Assembly (NCBI GenBank): GCA_002686855.1
Contig: NYYQ01000032.1
Location: forward strand, 1 to 33,174
DNA: 33,174 nt
Origin: Candidatus Woesearchaeota archaeon
GTDB taxonomy: Archaea > Nanobdellota > Nanobdellia > Woesearchaeales > GW2011-AR4
Direction of reading: 5' to 3'
Shown: one piece after another, positions 9,430 to 16,877 of the stretch
Layout: each line of letters opens with the position of its first letter
Position numbering within the stretch: position 1 is the first letter of the stretch
The notes under the pieces: model-generated
Told to the model about the DNA's origin: nothing
What the model saw: only the letters and a program-made list of their open reading frames with translations
Database searches by the model: none
Position numbers and translations under genes: made by a program

Positions 9430-9522
9430 TTTTTTGTGGTCTTTGGAAAGGATCATATGGAAGGTTTAATTAAAGAATTTCTAAGTCTAACAGGCAATAA
9501 AATAAACATTATTGTAATATAG
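9430..9522 (+). pseudogene. Decayed C-terminal copy of the preceding ORF
   Basis: Translation FFVVFGKDHMEGLIKEFLSLTGNKINIIVI* parallels GVVFGKTHLDGLRSSIWNKTNGNINILVI* of ORF 8028..9428, in a different frame directly after its stop. Confidence 0.75.
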
Positions 9523-9557
9523 ATGTTAATTTGTTTGAATAAGTGTTTTTAGCTAAA

Positions 9558-12182
9558 TTATTTTACCTCATACCTTAATATAGCGGCTACTTTCCCAATA
9601 TCTTTTAACTGGATGCCTTCCCTGGTTTCTATGGAAATTATTTTCACATCTGTTCCCATGAGGTTTGCTTGTTTTTCAAATTCCTCAATTTTTTTGTCTT
9701 CCAATTCTTCTGATATCAACAATGTTTCAACAGCACCCATTTTTAGGTTTTTCATTACTTCTTCCGTACCGTAAGAAACTATTCCTGGCTTTGTCGATAA
9801 TAATTCAAAAAATCTGTTAACAATCTTTTTTTCTTCTATTACATCCTCTTCTGCAAGCACATCCTGGCTTTTTTCTAATAATTCCTGCAATCCAAATTCT
9901 CCAGTATAAGATAAATCCTTTATAGCAAGGATTTTATTTTTTACATCTGCAGTTATATAACCAGAATCTATAAAATCATATTTGGTAGGGCCTGGACCAC
10001 CAACAATTATACCTTTCAAGTTTTTGTCTTTGAGGAATTTTTCTTTTAGGTATTCGGCTACTTTCTTGAAATGATCTTTTTTTGCGCCTTCTCTTAGACG
10101 CTCGAATCTGGCTGAAGAATTGTGGACAAAAATTCCATTTGCTATGAAATTTTGATTTTTTACAGAAATATCTATCATGTCTACTTTTTTGCTAGTTACT
10201 TCAATTTTTGTTATTTGAACTGGAAGAATTGGATAGTTATAGATATCTTCTAATTGCTTAAATAGTTTTTTGTCTTTTATGCATGATAAAATTGATTTTT
10301 TGAAAGTTTGTTTACTCATCATTCTTTCATTTCTAAAGAAACTGTTTACTTTAGGAAATAACTCTAAATTGTAACCCGCTTTTTCTATTATCTTTCTGAT
10401 TTTTTTACCTGGAATTATTATTTGCCTTACATAGCTAGTATCAGATTTATTCTTTAGAACTAGGTCAAGAATAGAAGATTTTCTAGAGGAAGTAAACCCA
10501 ATGCATTTTTTAAATTGTTTTAAAGATTCTTTTTCAGTTATTGATAGAGTAAATCTATGATTATCTGAATATGGATTTTTTCTATTATCATATTCACAAA
10601 AAGAAGAAATGATGCCAAATCTCAATAAGACCATTTGCATTTGCTGAATTATTAATTTATTATTAATTCCTATACCAATCCCCCTTTCAAGATTCGCATA
10701 ACCTTCAGCATCGAATAAACCTTTGAGAAATGAAGCAACAATTTTGTTTCTAGATTTCAAAATTTTTCCCGGTATTTTTGAATTCAATGCCTTTTTAATT
10801 TCTGGAAATTCATTTGAGATAAGCCTTACTAGAGGTCTACTGGTGAATCTTGTCTGATGATAATTTTTACTTTTTCTGAACCTATAACTAGAGCTTAAAT
10901 TAAAAAATTTATCAAAATTGTTTTTATAATCTAAGCAAACTTGCTTATCCTGTTCGAAGAGTGTTATTCTGTCAGTTTCTGCTGAGCCATCACCCATAAA
11001 ATAGCCAAGAAATTGAGCAAAATCTTCATTAACTTCTTTAGGAAGTTCAATATTCTTATATAAGTAAGGTTCACAAAATTTATGTAAAAACTCTTCATAG
11101 TTTAAATTTAAAGAATTACATAATTTTTCTAATAATTTCCCATTAATATTTCTTTTGCCTAATTCAATAACAGATATCGCTGTTTGAGTTACTCCAAGCA
11201 TTTTTGCAAACTGCTTTTGATGCAATTTTTTCTTCAATCTTTCCTTTTTTATTATTTCCTTTCCTTTTTTATTAATTTTAAATGAATTGTAGTATCTTAA
11301 GGAATTCAGATTTTGTGTCTGCCCACCTATGTTTATTTTTTCTGGCATAATTAAGGAATCTCCTTCTTTTAATTCTTCAGCAGCTTTTTCAATAATCCCA
11401 TTATCACTAACTACAAAAAACACGTGGTCTTTCGAAGCTTCTATTTCCAGACGAGGATTTTTAGTAACAATTTTATGAATCTGATTCTTCTTTATACTCC
11501 ACTTATTTGTTATGTTTGAATTCCTAATTGAGTGATTGTTTGTAATCATACTCTTGACTATGTGGGGATTATGAACATTCTCAATTCTAGGAAGAGAACC
11601 ATCAGATAATTGAACTAAAGAATTAGATAAAATACATTGCCCTCCGGCACGTGTCTTTCCAGGAACTTCAGAATGGGTCTTTAGCAATGGTATTATTATT
11701 TTGCCTTTTAAGTATGCAATAATTGCATCTCTTCTGTCAACAATAACAAGGCCATATACTTCTTTGGTATCAAGCATATCTCTTAACAGGTCTAATACAA
11801 ATTCCTTATCACATCTATAGATGCGAGTTTTTAACGGAATAGGGGGCTCAACACTCCAGACTTTGAAATCCTGCTGGCCTTCACGCTCTGCAACATTTCC
11901 TGAGAAAACAGCCAAGCCATTTTCAGGGGTTCTTTTGTATAACCTTAAGTGTTGAGTCATTTTTTCCAGAGCATCTATAACATTTTTCCTTGTAGAAGCT
12001 GATTTTATGTTTGTTGCAGTGCCCTTTTCCTGATCAAGATGATTTATTATCTTTGTCATCTCATAGCCTTGGGGGATATAAACAGAAACTAGCTCTGTAT
12101 GACGGCCTCTATGTGTTTCTAGTTCTTTAATGAGTTTCTTCAATTGGTGTTTTTGTTTTTCAGTTATTGACATTTTAACCAC
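9558..12182 (-). CDS. prf1: Peptide chain release factor aRF1 containing an intein
   Basis: NIKS motif (TATNIKSASTRKNV), YRCDKEF, GKTRAGGQ, SARFERLREGAKKDHFKKVAEYL, GAVETLLISEEL, AAILRYEV; interrupted by intein blocks. Confidence 0.93.
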   Translation of the reverse strand: MVKMSITEKQKHQLKKLIKELETHRGRHTELVSVYIPQGYEMTKIINHLDQEKGTATNIKSASTRKNVIDALEKMTQHLRLYKRTPENGLAVFSGNVAEREGQQDFKVWSVEPPIPLKTRIYRCDKEFVLDLLRDMLDTKEVYGLVIVDRRDAIIAYLKGKIIIPLLKTHSEVPGKTRAGGQCILSNSLVQLSDGSLPRIENVHNPHIVKSMITNNHSIRNSNITNKWSIKKNQIHKIVTKNPRLEIEASKDHVFFVVSDNGIIEKAAEELKEGDSLIMPEKINIGGQTQNLNSLRYYNSFKINKKGKEIIKKERLKKKLHQKQFAKMLGVTQTAISVIELGKRNINGKLLEKLCNSLNLNYEEFLHKFCEPYLYKNIELPKEVNEDFAQFLGYFMGDGSAETDRITLFEQDKQVCLDYKNNFDKFFNLSSSYRFRKSKNYHQTRFTSRPLVRLISNEFPEIKKALNSKIPGKILKSRNKIVASFLKGLFDAEGYANLERGIGIGINNKLIIQQMQMVLLRFGIISSFCEYDNRKNPYSDNHRFTLSITEKESLKQFKKCIGFTSSRKSSILDLVLKNKSDTSYVRQIIIPGKKIRKIIEKAGYNLELFPKVNSFFRNERMMSKQTFKKSILSCIKDKKLFKQLEDIYNYPILPVQITKIEVTSKKVDMIDISVKNQNFIANGIFVHNSSARFERLREGAKKDHFKKVAEYLKEKFLKDKNLKGIIVGGPGPTKYDFIDSGYITADVKNKILAIKDLSYTGEFGLQELLEKSQDVLAEEDVIEEKKIVNRFFELLSTKPGIVSYGTEEVMKNLKMGAVETLLISEELEDKKIEEFEKQANLMGTDVKIISIETREGIQLKDIGKVAAILRYEVK
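10119..11636 (-). mobile_element. Intein (506 aa) with HTH and LAGLIDADG endonuclease
   Basis: Starts CILSNSLVQLSDGS immediately after GGQ; ASKDHVFFV block B-like; XRE HTH (QKQFAKMLGVTQTAISVIELGKR); LGYFMGDGSAE and LKGLFDAEGYA; ends NFIANGIFVHN|S. 1518 nt = 506 codons exactly. Confidence 0.93.
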
Positions 12183-12350
12183 TTGGTTTTTAGAGGTATA
12201 ACTAACTAAATTAAGAATAAGTCATTCTGTTGTTTTGTTTTTGCTTATATTAATCATATTTCATTAAGAAACAAGGTTGTTTATAAATATTTTTATTAGC
12301 GGGGTATTAAATTGATTTTTTTGTTTCTTTTGTTTTAATTGTTATAAATG

Positions 12351-12489
12351 TCAGAATTTTCCATCCAGTTTCAGACTAGTGGCATACACTTCATGTGCCA
12401 AAATTCAGAAAATTCTGAGCATGCTCAAAAACCACTGTGCACTGTTGCGTTAAGCAATATGTCACCAGCCTGTGACCGGTGGTTTTTGA
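12351..12489. other. Highly structured intergenic region; candidate ncRNA or palindromic element
   Basis: TCAGAATTTT(12351-12360)/AAAATTCTGA(12409-12418) enclosing TGGCA/TGCCA; TCAAAAACCAC(12425-12435)/GTGGTTTTTGA(12479-12489) enclosing GTTGC/GCAAT and GTCAC/GTGAC hairpins. Confidence 0.6.
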
Positions 12490-12501
12490 CATAACAAAAG
12501 G

Positions 12502-12510
12502 TTTATAAAT
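12502..12510 (+). promoter_or_regulatory. TATA box for ORF 12537..14441
   Basis: TTTATAAAT 27 bp upstream of ATG. Confidence 0.6.
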
Positions 12511-12536
12511 AATTCACATTATACTAGTGGTATTAA

Positions 12537-14441
12537 ATGGTTAAAAAATCCAATAAGAAAAGTAATGTACAGAAAGAAAAGACAGCTAATCCTATTGTTG
12601 CACAGGAGAAAGCAACTTTTGAAAAACTACCCAAGGATGTTCAGGAGAAATTAAAAACTATAAAGACAAAACTGGATAAATTTCAGAAAAAAGTTCTTGA
12701 GAAATTTGATAAGTATATTGCGGGAATTACATTACTGCCTCCGCCAAAGCCAGAAGATCAGAAGCAGCAACAATCACCACCACAGCAACTTCAACAACCG
12801 CAGCAGCCACAACAGCCTATTGATAAAGATAAGATAAATGTTTTGGTATTAGTTGATGATTCTGACAGCAGAAAGATGTCTAAATTTGAGTTAAAAGATA
12901 AGTTGGGCGCTATTATAGGGAATATTGCGCAGGAAATTGATAAGAATTTAGCGCCGCAAACTGTTATTTTATCTGAATTGTGGCAGAACTGTTATGATGC
13001 AAAACATGAGTTATTGCAGTTGATAGCTATGTCTGCTCCAGTATTTGACAAAGGAATGCTTGCTGCAGTAAAAATAGCAGAAGTTCATAAGACTATGGTT
13101 CTTAAGAAATTTGAAAAATATATTGTGAGTTATGTTCTGGCTGGAAGTTTAGTTCAGGGAAGGGCAACTCCTACATCTGATATTGATGTGTGGATAGTTA
13201 TTGATGATACTGATGTTAAAAAGATGACAAGGGCAGAGCTGAAAGACAAGTTAAGAGCCATTATAATCGGGATGGGAATAGAGGCTGGTGAGTTAACAGG
13301 AATAAAAAATAAGATCAATATTCAAATTTATATTCTAACCGATTTCTGGGACAGCTTAAGGGAAGCAAACCCAATTATATTTACTCTGCTTAGAGATGGA
13401 GTTCCTTTTTATGATAGGGGCATATTTATGCCTTGGAAGCAGTTGCTTAAGATGGGCAAGATTAAGCCAAGCGCTGAGGCTATTGACATGTTTATGGGTT
13501 CTGGAGAGCAGATGCTGAAAAGAGTAGAGTTAAAACTTAAAGACATGGGTATGGAAGATATTTACTATGCTATTCTTACACCATCACAAGCCGCTTTAAT
13601 GCTGCACGGTATTCCACCTCCCGCTCCTAAGGAAACTGCGTTGTTAATGAAAGAAGTCTTTGTGCAGAAAGAAAGATTGCTTGAGGAAAAATATGTAAAA
13701 ACTTTGGAAAAAGTAATAGAAACAAGAAAAGCAATTGAGCATGGAGAAAAGAAAGAGATGACAGGCAAAGAAATAGATGAGCTTTTGAATGAAAGCAACA
13801 AATACCTAAAAAGGATAAAAAGGCTGTTTACACAGATAGAAAAAATAAAAGAAGAAGATGATATGATCAAGGTTTATGAAACTATAGTTACTATAATAAG
13901 GGATGTGTTGAAGCTGGAAGGTATAGAAAAAGTAGAGGATGAAGAGGTTGTTAAAACCTTTGAAGATGAGATGATAAGCCAGGGAAAAATACCGGTAAAG
14001 TTTTTGAGGATCCTTAACGAGATATTGAAGGCAAAGAAAGATTATGAGGATAAAAAACTGACAAAGGTAGAGGTTGAGAAAGTACAAAAAGATTCTAATG
14101 AATTGATTAAGTTTTTGGTTGAGTATATGCAGAGAAAAAGGGGGAGAGAAATAGAAAGAACAAAGATAAGGGTAAAACACGGCAAGAGATATGGAGAAGT
14201 AATTTTGCTGGATAAGATTGCTTTTATAATACATGATATTGATCATGAAGAAAAGGAAATAAGCAAGGCAAAAATAAAAGAAGACGGCAGCTTAGGAACA
14301 ACGCAGAAAAGTTCTCTTGCAGAATTAGAAAAAGCATTGACAAAAGCAGAAATACCTCCCAAGGTTTTCATCAAAGAGCCAATATTTGAAAACCTTAAGG
14401 ATATTTTTGGCAAGGATGTTGAGATTCTGGTTAATTATTAG
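12537..14441 (+). CDS. Tandem nucleotidyltransferase-domain protein (first copy degenerate)
   Basis: Second copy LAGSLVQGRATPTSDIDVWIVIDD (Pol-beta NTase GS..DxD); first copy retains flanking sequence but has PPPKPEDQKQQQSPPQQLQQPQQPQQP in place of the GS loop. Confidence 0.8.
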   Translation: MVKKSNKKSNVQKEKTANPIVAQEKATFEKLPKDVQEKLKTIKTKLDKFQKKVLEKFDKYIAGITLLPPPKPEDQKQQQSPPQQLQQPQQPQQPIDKDKINVLVLVDDSDSRKMSKFELKDKLGAIIGNIAQEIDKNLAPQTVILSELWQNCYDAKHELLQLIAMSAPVFDKGMLAAVKIAEVHKTMVLKKFEKYIVSYVLAGSLVQGRATPTSDIDVWIVIDDTDVKKMTRAELKDKLRAIIIGMGIEAGELTGIKNKINIQIYILTDFWDSLREANPIIFTLLRDGVPFYDRGIFMPWKQLLKMGKIKPSAEAIDMFMGSGEQMLKRVELKLKDMGMEDIYYAILTPSQAALMLHGIPPPAPKETALLMKEVFVQKERLLEEKYVKTLEKVIETRKAIEHGEKKEMTGKEIDELLNESNKYLKRIKRLFTQIEKIKEEDDMIKVYETIVTIIRDVLKLEGIEKVEDEEVVKTFEDEMISQGKIPVKFLRILNEILKAKKDYEDKKLTKVEVEKVQKDSNELIKFLVEYMQRKRGREIERTKIRVKHGKRYGEVILLDKIAFIIHDIDHEEKEISKAKIKEDGSLGTTQKSSLAELEKALTKAEIPPKVFIKEPIFENLKDIFGKDVEILVNY

Positions 14442-14629
14442 GTTATTTTTATTAATTAATTCTACAATAAAAAAAATAATTCCTATAAAAAAATCCAATA
14501 ATAATAAAAAATAATCCAATAAAAATATAAAATAAAAAACCCATAAAAAAATAAAATCATAAAAACAATGAATAATAATTTAAATTTTAATAATAATAAA
14601 ATAAATAAAATTGATTAAAAAATTAATTT

Positions 14630-14715
14630 ATAGTGGCGGAACTAAATAATTGAGCAAATTATTCCGCCACTATGTTCGAGAACACAAACTATTTTAATCA
14701 ATTATTTGTGTTCTC
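14630..14715. repeat. Two consecutive strong inverted repeats
   Basis: ATAGTGGCGGAA(14630-14641)/TTCCGCCACTAT(14662-14673), with inner AATAATT/AATTATT; GAGAACACAAA(14678-14688)/TTTGTGTTCTC(14705-14715). Confidence 0.9.
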
Positions 14716-14778
14716 CGCTATAGCTTCTTAAAAATATATAATGTTAAGGTTGTTTTCTATTTTTTGAAAAGCAATAAC

Positions 14779-14787
14779 TTTATAAAT
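14779..14787 (+). promoter_or_regulatory. TATA box for CBS-domain gene
   Basis: TTTATAAAT ~28 bp upstream of ATG at 14811. Confidence 0.6.
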
Positions 14788-14810
14788 TCCGAAACTATCT
14801 TAATTACAAA

Positions 14811-15371
14811 ATGAAGTCCGGAATTCAAGTTGCGGATGCGATGACAATAAATCCTGTTTCTATACAGTCCGATGTAACTTTAACTGAGTGCGCTAAAATA
14901 ATGTCGGGCAAGCATGTTGGCGCTGTTGTTGTTAAGGATGAAGGTTATTCAATTGGGATTTTAACAGAGCAAGATATTGTTAGAAGGGCTGTGGCTGCTG
15001 GTATGGATATGAATAAAGAGAAAGTAAAAAATTTCATGGAAACAAAATTAATTACTGTAACTCCCAATGCCGATATCTATGATGCTTTAATAAAAATGAG
15101 GGATAATAATATAAGGCATTTACCTGTTGTTGAAAATGATGAAATGGTGGGGTTATTAACAATAAAAGACATTCTTAAGATAGAGCCTCAGCTTTTTGAA
15201 TTGATTGTAGAAAAGTTTGAGTTAAGGGAGGAGAGCAGGAAACTGATAAATACTGTAGTGCCTACAGAAGGCCTTTGTCAAACATGCGGTGTGTATTCTA
15301 AAAATGTGAAAGAAGTTCGGGGAAGTGTTGTTTGCGGTAGGTGCGCTAAAGAACAGATGATGTTGGTTTAA
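14811..15371 (+). CDS. CBS-domain pair protein with C-terminal zinc ribbon
   Basis: Two CBS motifs (VADAMTINPVSIQSDVTLTECAKIM.., FMETKLITVTPNADIYDALIKMRDNNIRHLPVV) and CQTC..CGRC. Confidence 0.92.
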   Translation: MKSGIQVADAMTINPVSIQSDVTLTECAKIMSGKHVGAVVVKDEGYSIGILTEQDIVRRAVAAGMDMNKEKVKNFMETKLITVTPNADIYDALIKMRDNNIRHLPVVENDEMVGLLTIKDILKIEPQLFELIVEKFELREESRKLINTVVPTEGLCQTCGVYSKNVKEVRGSVVCGRCAKEQMMLV

Positions 15372-15381
15372 TAGTATAGTG

Positions 15382-15611
15382 GAAATGGCAAATTTTCGTA
15401 CATGATGGGAAAATTATAAACAGTGGGAAGTTCCTCTTTGGAATTTCCGAGCTTTGCCTTCGGCAAAGTTTTCCGTCACCCACTAAAGTGGGTTTAGTTT
15501 GCCATTTCGAATATGCTTGGAAATCAAAGATTTCCGGCATCCCGAAAATCTCGTAGATTTTCCGGGATAGCAACTGCGAATATATATTTGATTATTTAGC
15601 ACAGTTGCTAT
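15382..15611. repeat. Cluster of palindromes: outer stem enclosing three hairpins, then three more
   Basis: GAAATGGCAAA(15382-15392)/TTTGCCATTTC(15498-15508) encloses 15426-15448, GCTTTGCC-ttc-GGCAAAG(15451-15468), ACCCACT-aa-AGTGGGT(15478-15493); then GGAAATC-aaa-GATTTCC(15519-15535), GCATCCCGAAAATCT-cgt-AGATTTTCCGGGATAGC(15538-15571), ATAGCAACTG(15567-15576)/CAGTTGCTAT(15602-15611). Confidence 0.85.
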
Positions 15612-15648
15612 AGAAACATTTAAATATATTCTATACGAGATTTTCCTT

Positions 15649-16215
15649 ATGAACCCCTTACCTTTTGTGCATAAAGTTACTAGTACTCCCGCAGATGTTG
15701 CCTATGTGCAATACAAGGGTGTTTGGGATATGCAGGACCTGTATGAGTTTGTAGCTTCTTTTTTTAGCAAGAGTAAATTCAAGTTTTATGAGAAAAAATA
15801 TATACATAAACGTCCTGGGCCTTTTGGTCCTGAAACATATCATGTGTGGGAAGCTAGAAAAGATGAAGAAGAATATTATAGGACTTTAATTGATTTATTT
15901 TTGCATACATACGACACCCAAGATATTGAAGTTACAATGAAGGACGGCACCAAAAAAACTTTTACAAAAGGAAGATTGTGGATACAGATTAAAGGAACAA
16001 TACAGCTCGATTATGAAAAGAGATGGGAAGAAAAAGCTTTCTATGCCAATTTAAGGAATTTTTACCACAAGTATGTTATATGGAAGAAGATAGAGGCCAT
16101 ATGGTGGGATAAAATGCATTATACTCTTTTCTTGAGATTACATTCATTAATCAAAGAAAGGTTAAAGATGGAAGCTGATGCATATGAGCACAGATACTTC
16201 CATAAGGTAAGGTAA
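15649..16215 (+). CDS. Hypothetical protein, tandem paralog family member 1
   Basis: Shared pattern with the next two ORFs (..Y.G..D...LY.F..., VWEA, G.I.I...G.IQLDYEKRWEE.AFY..LRNFYHKYV). Confidence 0.75.
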   Translation: MNPLPFVHKVTSTPADVAYVQYKGVWDMQDLYEFVASFFSKSKFKFYEKKYIHKRPGPFGPETYHVWEARKDEEEYYRTLIDLFLHTYDTQDIEVTMKDGTKKTFTKGRLWIQIKGTIQLDYEKRWEEKAFYANLRNFYHKYVIWKKIEAIWWDKMHYTLFLRLHSLIKERLKMEADAYEHRYFHKVR

Positions 16216-16217
16216 AA

Positions 16218-16335
16218 CACATGAAAATGCGAAGCATTTTCTGTGAACTGAGAAATTCCAAAAGGAATTTTTTGTTTCCCAGAAACTCTTTGAGTTTCTG
16301 AGGATGCCAAAATTCGTGAGGTGAATTTTTAGCAT
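16218..16335. repeat. Four consecutive hairpins, last overlapping the start codon of ORF 16334
   Basis: CACAtGAAAATGC-gaa-GCATTTTCTGTG(16218-16245); AAATTCC/GGAATTT(16253-16270); CAGAAACTC-ttt-GAGTTTCTG(16280-16300); ATGCcAAAATTC-gtgaggt-GAATTTTtaGCAT(16304-16335). Confidence 0.88.
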
Positions 16336-16864
16336 GTCAGAACTAAGGTTAACTGTCGATCATTTAAGGCTTAATTATACTGGACCTTTTGATGCTAATG
16401 CACTATATAGGCATATAACTAGTTTTACAAAAGAAAGAGGTTTTGATTTATGGATACATAAAGAATTTGAGCATGATACAAAGACAGGAAAGCATATAGA
16501 ATGGCAGATAAAACCATGGAAACAAATATCGGATAATTTAAGGTATTTTGTCAAGGTACGGATTTTAATTTATAATTATAAGAAGGTTGATGCGATTGTC
16601 AATAAAAAGAAAACCAAGATTGGGAATGGGAAGATTGTTATATATTTAGATGGTTATGCAGAGCTGGACCAACATAACCGTTGGGAATATGTTCCTGCCT
16701 TTAAGTTTTTAAGCTCGATTTACCACAGTTTTGTTTATAAGGCTTATACAGAAAGATTTGAACAGAGATTAACATACGATGTGAATCATTTATACCATAC
16801 CATAGAGCAATTCTTTAATATGTATAAGCATTACAAGGTTGTATCAGCGGCTCCACATATTTGA
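16334..16864 (+). CDS. Hypothetical protein, tandem paralog family member 2
   Basis: LNYTGPFDANALYRHITSFTKERG..GKHIEWQIKPWKQ..GNGKIVIYLDGYAELDQHNRWEYVPAFKFLSSIYHSFV. Confidence 0.75.
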   Translation: MSELRLTVDHLRLNYTGPFDANALYRHITSFTKERGFDLWIHKEFEHDTKTGKHIEWQIKPWKQISDNLRYFVKVRILIYNYKKVDAIVNKKKTKIGNGKIVIYLDGYAELDQHNRWEYVPAFKFLSSIYHSFVYKAYTERFEQRLTYDVNHLYHTIEQFFNMYKHYKVVSAAPHI

Positions 16865-16877
16865 ATTCATACTTAAA

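Noticed and set aside
13565-14519. Minus-strand ORFs opposite the NTase gene
   Set aside because: Antisense hydrophobic shadow ORFs from an A-rich coding strand
15382-15611. All hairpins as simple transcription terminators
   Set aside because: Multiplicity, nesting, position ahead of start codons and occurrence inside a CDS are not explained by termination alone, though some may still terminate transcription
16839-16877. Upstream start of ORF 16839
   Set aside because: Overlaps the preceding gene; ATG at 16878 matches paralog alignment better
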